Of a DNA stretch of 64,000 nt, positions 24,248-32,709 are shown in pieces. The stretch's first letter is position 1, and every line of letters starts with the position of its first letter. The notes under the pieces were generated by a model, which saw only the letters and a program-made list of their open reading frames with translations, was not told where the DNA came from and did not search any database. Location: NCBI GenBank assembly GCA_965221185.1, contig OZ244866.1, forward strand, positions 3,410,001-3,474,000, in the 5' to 3' direction. Source of the DNA: Aldehydirespirator sp965221185 (GTDB taxonomy: Bacteria > Actinomycetota > Acidimicrobiia > Acidimicrobiales > Aldehydirespiratoraceae). Position numbers and translations under genes: made by a program.

Positions 24248-24951
24248 GTCAGGTCGCGGTACAGGACTGCGAGCCGGTCGGGCTCCATTCGGAACCCGCA
24301 GCGGTCGTACAGGGCGAGTGCTCGCTCGTTGTTGGGCTGGGTGTTCACCAGCGCCCTGCGAGCTCCCCCGCGCCTCAACCACACCAGCGCGTCCGCGACC
24401 AGCAGGGTTCCCAGGCCCCGGCCCTGGCAGCGGGCTGCCACCGCCAGTCGCTGGAGATAGCCCGCAGATCCGGCTCGCCCAGTGATGCTGTAGGCGTGGA
24501 CCTCCACGCCGCGGTTGACGCGCCAGCGACTGAACGGTGTGGCCGTGCGGGCCTCGTGGAGGCCGTCGGCGTCGAGCCGCCAGAACGGGAGGAACGCCTC
24601 GGCGTCGACCTGCAGCACAACTTCGAGGTCGCGCCGCCGGCCGCGCCGGGTGTGCCCGCGTGGGTTGACAATCCCGGGCGTGGCCGTTTCGAGATCGCGG
24701 CTGAGAGTCGCAAGCTCGGAGCGGACGTCAAAACTGTCTCGGATGAGGGCATCGCGCTCACGCGGGGCCACGGCTGCGGTGATGACGGCGCGGTATCCCA
24801 GGTCATGGAGCCGGTCGCGCAGCGCGGCCAGCACCCATGGCGCCATGGTCGCGGCCGCGGAGGCTAGGGCCAGGTACGCCACGTCGGCGGCACCCTGCCA
24901 TGCTCCTACGCGGAATCGCGCCGAGCCGATACTCAACGAGGTCAGGGCCAT
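24244..24951 (-). CDS. GNAT family N-acetyltransferase
   Basis: A 235-residue protein with a C-terminal GNAT fold. The acetyl-CoA-binding motif A is LQRLAVAARCQGRGLGTLLV (QGRGLG), followed by ARRALVNTQPNNERALALYDRCGF, the standard motif B. The N-terminal ~100 residues lack an obvious family match and may be a degenerate acetyltransferase lobe. I chose ATG 24951. It is the first gene of the leftward GNAT-DUF6049 pair and divergent from the deacetylase gene at 25137. The substrate is unknown; GNAT proteins of this type acetylate small molecules, peptides or ribosomal proteins. Confidence 0.82.
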   Translation of the reverse strand: MALTSLSIGSARFRVGAWQGAADVAYLALASAAATMAPWVLAALRDRLHDLGYRAVITAAVAPRERDALIRDSFDVRSELATLSRDLETATPGIVNPRGHTRRGRRRDLEVVLQVDAEAFLPFWRLDADGLHEARTATPFSRWRVNRGVEVHAYSITGRAGSAGYLQRLAVAARCQGRGLGTLLVADALVWLRRGGARRALVNTQPNNERALALYDRCGFRMEPDRLAVLYRDLT

Positions 24952-25136
24952 GAGTTCGGATGCCGGCTCCGATCGCCGCCGACAGGTCGTGCTGGCATGC
25001 ACGACCACGATACGCGGCAGGCAAGAGTCGAGACGCCTGCGGGGTGGAGGCGCGACCAGCGCCGCGACAGACGCGGATCCTGGCGCCATCGACGCCGGCT
25101 CCGATCGAGTGTCGCGGCTGGCGGTACGATCCGGCC

Positions 25137-26162
25137 GTGCTGGTGATCACCGACGAACGCTTCCTCGACCACGACACCGGACGCCGGCATCCGGAGCGGC
25201 CCGACCGTCTGCGAGCCGCACTGGCCGGAGTGGCCGCCGTCGACACTGAGTTGCTCGCTGGGGGCCGTTCGCCCAGGCGGGCCGAGCGAGACGAGCTTGA
25301 GCTTGTGCACTCCGCGTCCATGATCGACCGCGTCGCCGGTATCGCCGAGCGCGGCGGCGGCCACCTGGATGCCGACACCCCGATGGGGCCGGGCAGCTTC
25401 GAAGCGGCGCGGCTAGCGGCGGGCGCAGTGCTCTCGGCGGCGGAGCAGTTGGCGACCGCCACAACTTCGAAAGACCCCACCGGCGGCGAGTCCGAGGCCT
25501 ACTGCATAGTGCGGCCGCCCGGGCACCACGCCACCCCCGAGACCTCGATGGGCTTCTGCCTGTTCAATTCCGTCGCAGTTGCGGCCGCCTCGCTGGCCGC
25601 GGCCGGACAGCGGGTGGCCATCGTGGACGTCGATGCCCATCACGGCAACGGAACCCAAGACGTGTTCTTCGATCGTGACGACGTTCTCTACGCGTCCATT
25701 CACCAGTACCCGCTGTATCCGGGTACCGGCGCGCTCAGCGAGCGAGGCATTGGCGCGGGCGAGGGCTTTACGATCAATGTGCCCCTGCCGCCCGGTGCCA
25801 CCGGTGACGCCGCGCGGGCTGCGCTCGACGAGGTGATCGTGCCCGCGGTCGAGAGCTTCGCCCCTGACTGGATGTTGGTCTCCGCCGGCTACGACGGGCA
25901 CCGGGCCGATCCCCTAACGGGCCTGTGCTATTCGGCCTCGGACTACGGCGACTTCGTCCGCCGGCTGGTGCCGCTGGCGCCACGAACAGTGGCAGTGCTC
26001 GAGGGCGGTTACGACCTCGACGCCACACGGGCCTCGTCCTACGCGGTGACCGGCGCGCTGCTGGGCCTCGACTTGCGCCCCGAGCCGGCCAGTGGGGCCG
26101 GTCCCGGAATGGAGGTCGTCAAGGCTGCGGCCCGCCTCGCGGCCCTCGACGGTATTCAGTGA
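25137..26162 (+). CDS. Histone-deacetylase-like amidohydrolase
   Basis: A 341-residue zinc deacetylase of the class II histone deacetylase/AcuC superfamily. Active-site motifs are RPPGHHATPETSMGFCLFN (the tandem His), VDVDAHHGNGTQ (Asp and His zinc ligands), SIHQYPLYPGTG and SAGYDGHRADPL with a further Asp ligand. In bacteria these enzymes remove acetyl groups from acetylated proteins, polyamines or small amides. The start is GTG 25137. Its stop overlaps the pcnA start by 4 bp, so both are co-translated. The divergent GNAT acetyltransferase next door might be its counterpart, but that is inference. Confidence 0.92.
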   Translation: MLVITDERFLDHDTGRRHPERPDRLRAALAGVAAVDTELLAGGRSPRRAERDELELVHSASMIDRVAGIAERGGGHLDADTPMGPGSFEAARLAAGAVLSAAEQLATATTSKDPTGGESEAYCIVRPPGHHATPETSMGFCLFNSVAVAAASLAAAGQRVAIVDVDAHHGNGTQDVFFDRDDVLYASIHQYPLYPGTGALSERGIGAGEGFTINVPLPPGATGDAARAALDEVIVPAVESFAPDWMLVSAGYDGHRADPLTGLCYSASDYGDFVRRLVPLAPRTVAVLEGGYDLDATRASSYAVTGALLGLDLRPEPASGAGPGMEVVKAAARLAALDGIQ

Positions 26163-27433
26163 GAACCGAGGACTCCGAGGCGCTGTCGGCGGCCTTGGCG
26201 TGCACCTCAGGCCTGGCGCGGCTCTTCGCAGCGGCCGGGCACCGGCTGTACCTCGTAGGCGGCGTCGTGCGCGAGGCTGTCGTCGGGCGGTTCATCGCTG
26301 GTGCCGATCTGGACTGCACCACCGATGCTCGGCCCCCGGCGGTGCGGCGGATCGTCGGTGGTGCAGCGACATCGGTGTGGACCCAGGGAGAGCGATTCGG
26401 CACGATCGGCTGTGTGGTGGATGGGCAGGCCTTCGAGATAACCACCCACCGCGCCGAGCGCTACGACCCGCACTCGCGCAAGCCCGTCGTAGCTTTCGGC
26501 GATGATGTGGAGCAGGATCTCGCGCGCCGCGACTTCACGGTCAACGCGATGGCAGTCGACACCTCCGACGGGAGCCTGCTCGATCCCCACGGCGGGCGTC
26601 GGGATCTGGAGGCCCAGGTGCTGCGCACCCCGCTCGACCCCGCGGTGTCCTTTGGAGACGATCCGCTGCGCATGCTGCGGGCGGCGCGCTTCATCGCCAG
26701 CCACGGGCTTGTGCCCGACGATGCGGTGGTCGAGGCGGTCAGGGCCATGGGGGAGCGGCTGCAGATCGTCTCGGTCGAGAGGACCCGCGACGAGTTCGAG
26801 AAGTTGCTGCTGCTCAACGACCCCTCCGAGGGCTTCCGCTTCCTGTTCCGCACCGGGCTCATCGAGCGGGTGCTGCCGCGGGTTGCTGGTCGCGACCCCA
26901 CGGTGCTGGGCCGGATCGCGGCCGCAGTGGTCGCCGAGCCGGCGGCCCGTTGGGCGTCGCTTTTCGTGCAGGACTCTGCGGAGGCGGCTGGAGCTGAGCT
27001 GAGGGGTCTGCGCTGCTCGACGTCGCTTGCGTCTGGCGCGGCCGCATTGCTGGAGGCCCGAAAGCTGCTGCAAGGGGCTGCGACAGGCGCGGCCGGAATC
27101 CGTCGACTCGTGCACTCATGCCCGGTGCCGGTAGACGCCGCTCTTGACTTTGCCCGCGCCGTGGCGGCTGCCGCCGGGGAGTCCGACGAGCGGCTGGGCG
27201 GCGTTGCTGCGGCTCTGGACGAACTGCGCCGCCGCGAGGACGTTGACGGTCCCGCGCTCGGGGTCGACGGCCGCGACGTGATGGCCGCGCTGGGCCTGGA
27301 GCCCGGCCCTGAGATCGGCCGCGCCCTAGCGTTCTTGCGGGAGTTGGCCTTCGACGAGGGTCCGCTCAGCCGAGCCGAGGCGTTGGATGCCCTGCGACGA
27401 TGGCGGGTGACGGACTATTCTGCCGGATCGTGA
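26159..27433 (+). CDS. pcnA: PcnA/CCA-type tRNA nucleotidyltransferase lacking the HD domain
   Basis: A 424-residue class II nucleotidyltransferase. The head domain shows LYLVGGVVREAVVGR and ADLDCTTDARP (catalytic Asp pair), then RRDFTVNAMAVD, DPHGGRRDLE and DDPLRMLRAARFIASHGL. It adds CCA to tRNA 3' ends or poly(A) to RNA. The usual actinobacterial protein continues into an HD phosphohydrolase domain with a HHH-containing motif; here the C-terminal part (~250-424) is Ala-rich and contains no such motif. The GTG start overlaps the preceding stop (GTGA). Position matches mycobacterial pcnA (Rv3907c). Confidence 0.9.
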   Translation: MRTEDSEALSAALACTSGLARLFAAAGHRLYLVGGVVREAVVGRFIAGADLDCTTDARPPAVRRIVGGAATSVWTQGERFGTIGCVVDGQAFEITTHRAERYDPHSRKPVVAFGDDVEQDLARRDFTVNAMAVDTSDGSLLDPHGGRRDLEAQVLRTPLDPAVSFGDDPLRMLRAARFIASHGLVPDDAVVEAVRAMGERLQIVSVERTRDEFEKLLLLNDPSEGFRFLFRTGLIERVLPRVAGRDPTVLGRIAAAVVAEPAARWASLFVQDSAEAAGAELRGLRCSTSLASGAAALLEARKLLQGAATGAAGIRRLVHSCPVPVDAALDFARAVAAAAGESDERLGGVAAALDELRRREDVDGPALGVDGRDVMAALGLEPGPEIGRALAFLRELAFDEGPLSRAEALDALRRWRVTDYSAGS

Positions 27434-27852
27434 AGCCGAGCCCGTTCCGCCTGGCTGCCTCCGAGAGCGCCGTAGAGCCGGACGCCTCGGCTGTCGCGAC
27501 GGTTGATTACCGGCTCGCCCGGGCAGCCACGCTGAGGGCATGGCGGTCGGGCAAGCTCGGCCGCCACGAGGTCTGCGACGCCCAGCGGGAGCTGTACCGC
27601 AACGCAGAGTTCTGCGGGCAGCCGACCCGACGCAAGTGCCCGGTGTGCGCGAGGGCGGGCCTCGTTGAGGTGACATACGTGTTCGGCTCGCGCCTACCCA
27701 AGCACGGCCGTTGCCTCACCACGCGGGCCGAAATGCAGCGGCTGCAACACCGCGCCAGCCCCTCGACCGGCTATGTGGTAGAGGTCTGCACCGGCTGCGG
27801 ATGGAACCATCTGGTGCGACGCTTGACTCTGGGCGGCAAGCGCTCGGCCTGA
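27430..27852 (+). CDS. DUF5318 family zinc-ribbon-like protein
   Basis: A 140-residue protein with a four-cysteine arrangement (RKCPVCARAG, then CTGCGWNHL) typical of a zinc ribbon. The segment VDYRLARAATLRAWRSGKLGRHEVCDAQRELYRNA matches the actinobacterial DUF5318 family (Mycobacterium Rv0049 type). The start is GTG 27430 overlapping the pcnA stop; the frame also opens at ATG 27400. No function is known. The last residues, VRRLTLGGKR, are basic. Translation is probably coupled to pcnA. Confidence 0.82.
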   Translation: MKPSPFRLAASESAVEPDASAVATVDYRLARAATLRAWRSGKLGRHEVCDAQRELYRNAEFCGQPTRRKCPVCARAGLVEVTYVFGSRLPKHGRCLTTRAEMQRLQHRASPSTGYVVEVCTGCGWNHLVRRLTLGGKRSA

Positions 27853-27965
27853 CGCCTCCGCACACCTCTGTAGCCCGGCGTCGCCATTGACGATTGGCCG
27901 CGGCGCGGGTATCGTTCACCGTACCCGCCGGCAGCCGCAGCGCGCTGGACGGAAAGGAGCAACCC

Positions 27966-28811
27966 ATGGGAAAGCTCACCGCGCCCTCCGTACGGTCCCG
28001 CAAGGTACGCGACGGCGCTGACCCTCTGGTGATGGTGACGGCCTACGACGCGCCGAGCGCCCGGGTGGTGAGCGAGGCCGGTGCCGATCTCATCCTGGTG
28101 GGCGATTCTGTCGCCATGGTCGTGCTGGGCTATGACGACACCCTCCAGGTGACCGTCAACGACATGGCCCACCACACCGCGGCGGTGGCCCGGGCCAGGC
28201 CTGCAGCCCACATCGTGGCGGACCTGCCATGGATGAGCTATCACGTCTCGGCCGAGGAGACCGTCCAGAACGCGGCCCTGCTCATCAGGGCAGGCGCCCA
28301 GTCCGTGAAGCTGGAGGGTGGCCGCAAGCGCCTGCCGATGATCGAGCGCATCCGCGACGCCGAGATACCCGTCATGGGCCACATAGGCCTCACTCCCCAG
28401 TCACTGCACGCCATGGGCGGATTCAAGGTCCAGGGCCGGCAGGCCGATGCGGCTCGCCGGCTCGTGCAGGCGGCCAAGTCTCTGTCCCACGCTGGTTGCT
28501 ATGCGATCGTGCTCGAGGGAGTCCCGGTCCAAGTGGCGGAGATGGTCACTGAAGCCGCCGAGATCCCGACGATCGGCATCGGCGCCGGTCCCCATTGCGA
28601 CGGCCAGGTCCTCGTCTACCACGATCTGCTGGGGTTGGAGACCCGTCTCGCTCCGAAGTTCGTGCGCCGCTACGCGGATCTCGACACATTGGCGACAGAG
28701 GCCGTCCGGTGCTTCGCGGACGATGTGCGGTCTGGAGCGTTCCCGTCTTCACGGGAGTCATATCACCTGTCTGAAGCTGAACTCACCGCCTTGGGGATTC
28801 CGGGTCTTTAG
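27966..28811 (+). CDS. panB: 3-methyl-2-oxobutanoate hydroxymethyltransferase
   Basis: A 281-residue PanB, catalysing the first committed step of pantothenate synthesis: transfer of a hydroxymethyl group from methylene-tetrahydrofolate to 2-oxoisovalerate. Family motifs include TAYDAPSARVVSEAGAD, LVGDSVAMVVLGYDDT, VADLPWMSY, VKLEGG, MGHIGLTPQS and IPTIGIGAGPHCDGQVLV. The ATG at 27966 follows GGAAAGGAG. The stop codon TAG (28809-28811) overlaps the first base of repeat copy 6. No other pan genes are nearby. Confidence 0.96.
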   Translation: MGKLTAPSVRSRKVRDGADPLVMVTAYDAPSARVVSEAGADLILVGDSVAMVVLGYDDTLQVTVNDMAHHTAAVARARPAAHIVADLPWMSYHVSAEETVQNAALLIRAGAQSVKLEGGRKRLPMIERIRDAEIPVMGHIGLTPQSLHAMGGFKVQGRQADAARRLVQAAKSLSHAGCYAIVLEGVPVQVAEMVTEAAEIPTIGIGAGPHCDGQVLVYHDLLGLETRLAPKFVRRYADLDTLATEAVRCFADDVRSGAFPSSRESYHLSEAELTALGIPGL

Positions 28812-28950
28812 GGGCCACGCGGATAGGTGCCACCGCGTCGCGCCGCAGCGTTGTGGTTCCCGCTCTTGTTCGCTTGCGCTCACGGGCCGCTCGGGCCACG
28901 GCCTCGCCCCGCTGATTCGTACGTGAATCGCGGCCTATCCGCTCGGCCTC
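28811..28950 (-). repeat. Dispersed ~140-bp repeat, copy 6
   Basis: A 140-bp copy beginning in the last base of the panB stop codon. The left arm GGGGCCACGCGGATAGG and right arm CCTATCCGCTCGGCCTC are complementary over the GCGGATAGG core, flanked by TTA (28808-28810 and 28951-28953). Very similar to copy 4 (first ~30 bases identical). Confidence 0.92.
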
Positions 28951-29231
28951 TTAGAAGGACTTCAGTCCTTTGGAACCTGTCGTGATCGATGCAGCGGCAG
29001 CCGTCGACCCGTGGCGCGACGTTCAGGGGATGCGTCTGGGGATGGTTCTGTGGATTTGTTGGGGATGCCGCGGCGGGCGGTTGGTATGGGCCATACCGCC
29101 GATACCCTGCCCACCATTAGCCGAGCCAGTTCGGGTCCTCGCCGGATCCTGAGCGGGTTCGGCCTCGGAAACGAACCCTGCCCCGGTGAGGGGCTCCGGC
29201 GGTGCCGGGTCCAAAGGGAAGGTGGTCGCTC
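28951..29231. other. Leader region of the rpsF operon
   Basis: About 280 bp without a convincing gene. It should contain the promoter of rpsF-ssb-rpsR-rplI. A 60-codon frame (28970-29152) shows no ribosome site or familiar sequence. I see no S6:S18-binding leader motif that I could align with confidence, and no other structure. Confidence 0.4.
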
Positions 29232-29570
29232 GTGCTGCGGGCCTATGAACTGATGATCATCATCGACTCCGATGTCGCCGACGCGGACTCGATGATCTCC
29301 CATGTTGCCGGCTTGGTGGCCGACGAGGGTGCGACGATCAAGTCCACTGACAACTGGGGCCGGCGCAAGTTCGCCTACAAGATCAACCACAAGACCGAAG
29401 GCACCTATGTGGTATGGGAGATCGTGACTTCCACGGCCGGTCTTCCCGCCACCGAACGGCGACTGCGGCTCGCGGACGAAATCGTCCGCCACAAACTGTT
29501 CCGGCTTCCCGACGCCGAGGCCGAGCGCCGCGGTCTGTTCGCGGAGGCCAAGCCGGCTGCTGCCGGCTGA
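29232..29570 (+). CDS. rpsF: 30S ribosomal protein S6
   Basis: A 112-residue S6, which binds S18 on the small-subunit platform. The sequence RAYELMIIIDSDV, the conserved GRRKFAYKINHKTEGTY (~46-62) and the LRLADEIVRHKLFRL segment are typical. I used GTG 29232, preceded by AAGGGAAGG; an upstream in-frame ATG (29202) has no family-like sequence. First gene of the standard rpsF-ssb-rpsR-rplI-dnaB order. Confidence 0.95.
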   Translation: MLRAYELMIIIDSDVADADSMISHVAGLVADEGATIKSTDNWGRRKFAYKINHKTEGTYVVWEIVTSTAGLPATERRLRLADEIVRHKLFRLPDAEAERRGLFAEAKPAAAG

Positions 29571-29586
29571 GATCCGGAGGTTCCTC

Positions 29587-30111
29587 ATGGGATTCGACAA
29601 CACTGTGACGGTCGTGGGAAATATCACCCGCGACCCCGAGCTGCGGTTTGCGCAGTCCGGAATGGCCATCGCCCAGTTCGGCCTGGCTTGGAATCGCAGG
29701 CGCCAGGACCAGGAGGACGAAGTGTCGTTCTTCGATGTGACCTGCTTCCGCCAGCTTGCCGAGAACGTAGCCGAGTCGTTGAAGAAGGGCGCCCGGGTGG
29801 TCGTGTACGGCACGCTCCAGCAGAGGAGCTGGGAGAACGACCAGGGAGATCGTCGCTCGAAGGTGGAGATTCTCGCCGACGATGTGGCTCCCAGCCTGAA
29901 GTGGGCTACGGCCGAGGTGACCAGGAACGAGCCCCGAGGCGGCGGCGACCACCGGAGCGAGGGCGGCCGTCGCGGCGACCGTGGTGACGGCGGGGCCCGT
30001 GGCTCGGGCGGGGGCCGGCCGGGAGGCCTAGAGCCACTCGAGTCTCGACAGAGCACCCAGGCCGAGGGCGGCAGCCCAGCGACCTCCGGTGCCGACGAGG
30101 AGCCGTTCTGA
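29587..30111 (+). CDS. ssb: Single-stranded DNA-binding protein
   Basis: A 174-residue SSB. The OB fold covers ~1-110 (MGFDNTVTVVGNITRDPELRF, SFFDVTCFRQLAENVAESLKKG, RVVVYGTLQQRSWE). A Gly/Arg-rich linker is followed by the partner-binding tip ADEEPF; the acidic tip ending in PF is what recruits other replication and repair proteins. ATG 29587 follows GGAGG. The tip is slightly less acidic than the usual DDDIPF. It lies 16 bp after rpsF and 40 bp before rpsR. Confidence 0.96.
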   Translation: MGFDNTVTVVGNITRDPELRFAQSGMAIAQFGLAWNRRRQDQEDEVSFFDVTCFRQLAENVAESLKKGARVVVYGTLQQRSWENDQGDRRSKVEILADDVAPSLKWATAEVTRNEPRGGGDHRSEGGRRGDRGDGGARGSGGGRPGGLEPLESRQSTQAEGGSPATSGADEEPF

Positions 30112-30151
30112 CGTCGGTCCTGTCGGCCGATTCTGAGACGAGGAGATAGCA

Positions 30152-30589
30152 GTGGCCAAGACCAAGGTGCGGGGCAAGAACCGCGACAACAGCCGCCGAG
30201 CAAAGAAGAAGGTGAGCTTCCTCACCACTGAGGGCATCACCTACGTCGACTGGAAGAACGAGAAGCTGCTGAGGAAGTTCATTTCCGATCGGGCCAAGAT
30301 CAGGGCGCGGCGCGTCACCGGCAACAACGCCCAGCAGCAGAAGCTCGTCGCCGATGCCATCAAGCTGGCCCGAGAGATGGCGTTGGTGCCCTTCTCGAGC
30401 CGGGTGACGACCCAGCGCCAGAACAAGGACCGCGACCCCCGGGGCCGTGCCGCCGGTCCGGCGCCGCGTCCCTCCGGCCCGCCTCCGGCGGGCAACCCCG
30501 ATGAGGGGGAGGCCGATGTCGAGGCCGAGGAGGTTGTCGTGGGCGCGACGGACGGCGACGGGGTTGGCAGCGGAGAGGAGCAGGCGTGA
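30152..30589 (+). CDS. rpsR: 30S ribosomal protein S18 with acidic C-terminal extension
   Basis: The first ~85 residues are S18: a basic start, ITYVDWKNEKLLRKFISDRAKI, RARRVTGNNAQQQKLVADAIKLAREMALVPF. It is the cysteine-free form. The protein then continues for ~55 residues, first Pro/Gly/Arg-rich and then strongly acidic (residues ~115-145, many Glu, Asp and Val). S18 proteins normally end near 75-95 residues, so this tail is unusual. Start GTG 30152 after GAGGAGA. The stop overlaps the rplI start. Confidence 0.93.
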   Translation: MAKTKVRGKNRDNSRRAKKKVSFLTTEGITYVDWKNEKLLRKFISDRAKIRARRVTGNNAQQQKLVADAIKLAREMALVPFSSRVTTQRQNKDRDPRGRAAGPAPRPSGPPPAGNPDEGEADVEAEEVVVGATDGDGVGSGEEQA

Positions 30590-31035
30590 AGGTCGTCTTA
30601 CGCGCGGACGTGGACGGGCTCGGCCGCAAGGGGGATGTCTGCGACGTGGCTGCGGGCTACGCCCGCAACTACCTGGTTCCCAAGGGTCTGGCGCTGAAGT
30701 CGTCTCCCGGCACCGAGCGGCAGGCCGAGCGCATGCGACGCAGCGCCGCCCTGCGCAGGGCGGCCGACCGGGCCGACGCGGAGGAGATCGCCGTGCGTCT
30801 GGCGCCCGCGGTCCTGTCGGTCAGGGCGCGGGCGGCGGAGTCGGGCCACCTCTACGGCTCGGTCGGGCCCGCCGACATCGTGGCCGCGGTCGAGTCCCAA
30901 GTCGGTGCGGTGGTCGACAGTGTGGCTGTCGTGCTCGACGCGCCGATCAGGGAGATCGGCTCCCACACGGTGCTGTTCCGGCTGCACGCGGAGGTAGAGG
31001 TGCCTGTCACCCTTGAGGTGACCGCCGAAGACTGA
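30586..31035 (+). CDS. rplI: 50S ribosomal protein L9
   Basis: A 149-residue L9, the elongated protein at the base of the L1 stalk. The N-terminal domain shows VVLRADVDGLGRKGDVCDVAAGYARNYLVPKGLA, followed by the connecting helix (TERQAERMRRSAALRRAADRADA) and the C-terminal domain with GHLYGSVGPADIV and EIGSHTVLFRLHAEVEVPVTLEV. The GTG start overlaps the rpsR stop (GTGA). Length is normal. Confidence 0.95.
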   Translation: MKVVLRADVDGLGRKGDVCDVAAGYARNYLVPKGLALKSSPGTERQAERMRRSAALRRAADRADAEEIAVRLAPAVLSVRARAAESGHLYGSVGPADIVAAVESQVGAVVDSVAVVLDAPIREIGSHTVLFRLHAEVEVPVTLEVTAED

Positions 31036-31209
31036 GGCTGCCCACAGGCTTCCACACCTGCCCCGCGAGATCCCCCGCTCCATCCCCCGCGGTAGCACGA
31101 GATCCACAAGCCTCTCCACTGTTGGCCGAGGCCAGTGTCGTACCTGCTCGGTACCGTCGTGACGTACAGGGGCACGGCTGCAGGGGCAGGTCTTCATGAG
31201 CGTCTCTTC

Positions 31210-32604
31210 ATGAGCGTTACCGACACCGCGCAGTGGCAAAGCGCGGGCGCCACCACCGGTGGTGAGAGGCGCGACGCGCGCGTCCCTCCCCACAATCTGG
31301 TGGCCGAGGAGTCTCTGCTGGGCGCGATGCTGCTGTCGCGCGACGCCATCGCCGATGTGTTGGAGACCGTGTCGGCGGAGCACTTCTATCGGCCCGCGCA
31401 CGCGCGGGTCTTCGAGGCGGTACACGGTCTCTACAGCGCCGGGGAGCCAGCCGATGCCGTGACGGTGTCGGCGGTTCTTGAGAGCAGCGGCTCGCTGGAG
31501 GCCATCGGCGGTCTGGACGGCCTGCTGTCGCTGCAGATGAACACGCCGGCCACGTCGAACGCGGCCTCCTATGCCCGCATAGTGCGGGAGCATCACACGC
31601 TGCGCCGTCTTATACAGGTGGCCGGAGAGATCGCGGAGCTGGGCTACGGCCGTCCTGACGATGTGACCAAGGCTGTGGACTGGGCCGAGAACCTGATGTA
31701 CCAGGTGGCCCAAGGGCAGGTGGGCGACAACACGGTCCAGCTCTCGGAGCTGCTGGACGGGACTCTGGACCGCCTCGAGGAGCTTTACGAACACGGTGGG
31801 TCGATCACCGGCACCGCCACCGGCTACACCGATCTCGACAAGCTGCTGTCAGGCTTGCAGCCCAGCTCTCTGTACGTGGTGGGGGGCAGGCCGTCCATGG
31901 GCAAGACGTCGTTCGCGCTGGGGATGGCCGCCCACGCGGCGATAAAGGTGCAGCGGCCCGTGCTGGTGTTCTCGCTGGAGATGGGCCACATGGAGCTGAC
32001 GCAGAGGCTGCTGTGCACCGAAGCCCGCGTCGACTCGACCAAGATGCGCGACGGCCGGCTGAGCGACGACGACTGGAACCGGATCACCGGCGCGATCAGC
32101 CGGCTGTCGACCGCGCCGATGTGGATCGACGACAACCCGAACGTGACGGTGATGGAGATCAGAGCCCGGGCCCGCCGCCTCAAGAGCCAGGTCGGCGACA
32201 TCGCCATGATCATCGTGGACTACCTCCAGCTGATGACAGGCCGGCAGGGCGCCGACAATCGCCAAGTCGAAGTGGCGGAGATCTCGCGGGGCCTGAAGAT
32301 TCTGGCCCGCGAGCTGGAGGTTCCGGTGGTGGCGCTGTCGCAGCTCTCCCGCAATCTCGAAATGCGCCAGCAGAAGCGGCCCATGCTGGCGGACCTGCGG
32401 GAGTCCGGGGCCATCGAGCAGGACGCCGACGTGGTGATGTTCATCTATCGTGATGAGGTGTACAACCCCGACAACGCCGACACCGCGGGCACGGCCGAGG
32501 TCATCGTGGCTAAGAACCGCAACGGCCCGACCGCCACGACCACACTGGCCTTCCTGTCGCGCTTCACCACCTTCGCCAACTTCGCGGCCCGAGCCAACAT
32601 CTGA
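31210..32604 (+). CDS. dnaB: Replicative DNA helicase
   Basis: A 464-residue hexameric 5'-3' helicase of the replication fork. The N-terminal primase-interaction domain is at ~20-125 (VPPHNLVAEESLLGAMLLS). The RecA-like domain has Walker A GGRPSMGKTSFALG (~219-232) and Walker B region IAMIIVDYLQLMTG, plus VVALSQLSRNLE and the Arg-finger region near the end. No intein is present. ATG 31210 was chosen. The TGA stop (32602-32604) lies inside the first bases of repeat copy 7. It follows rplI by 174 bp, as in many actinobacteria. Confidence 0.96.
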   Translation: MSVTDTAQWQSAGATTGGERRDARVPPHNLVAEESLLGAMLLSRDAIADVLETVSAEHFYRPAHARVFEAVHGLYSAGEPADAVTVSAVLESSGSLEAIGGLDGLLSLQMNTPATSNAASYARIVREHHTLRRLIQVAGEIAELGYGRPDDVTKAVDWAENLMYQVAQGQVGDNTVQLSELLDGTLDRLEELYEHGGSITGTATGYTDLDKLLSGLQPSSLYVVGGRPSMGKTSFALGMAAHAAIKVQRPVLVFSLEMGHMELTQRLLCTEARVDSTKMRDGRLSDDDWNRITGAISRLSTAPMWIDDNPNVTVMEIRARARRLKSQVGDIAMIIVDYLQLMTGRQGADNRQVEVAEISRGLKILARELEVPVVALSQLSRNLEMRQQKRPMLADLRESGAIEQDADVVMFIYRDEVYNPDNADTAGTAEVIVAKNRNGPTATTTLAFLSRFTTFANFAARANI

Positions 32605-32706
32605 GGCCGAGCGGATAGGGAGCAATTCGTGAGGATCTTCGCGAGACGCCGAGCGAGGCCAGGGCCCGAGCGGCCCGTGAGCGCAGCGAACAAGAGCGGG
32701 AAACCC
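32603..32706 (+). repeat. Dispersed repeat, copy 7 (right end missing)
   Basis: Starts at GAGGCCGAGCGGATAGG inside the dnaB stop codon and runs through the core GCGCAGCGAACAAGAGCGGGAAAC. The expected right arm is absent. The next gene starts 4 bp later at 32710, so the right third of the element has been lost or replaced. Confidence 0.85.
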
Positions 32707-32709
32707 TGA

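Noticed and set aside
28970..29152. 60-codon frame upstream of rpsF
   Set aside because: Trp/Cys/Pro-rich sequence with no ribosome site or homologue that I recognise; more likely the rpsF leader.
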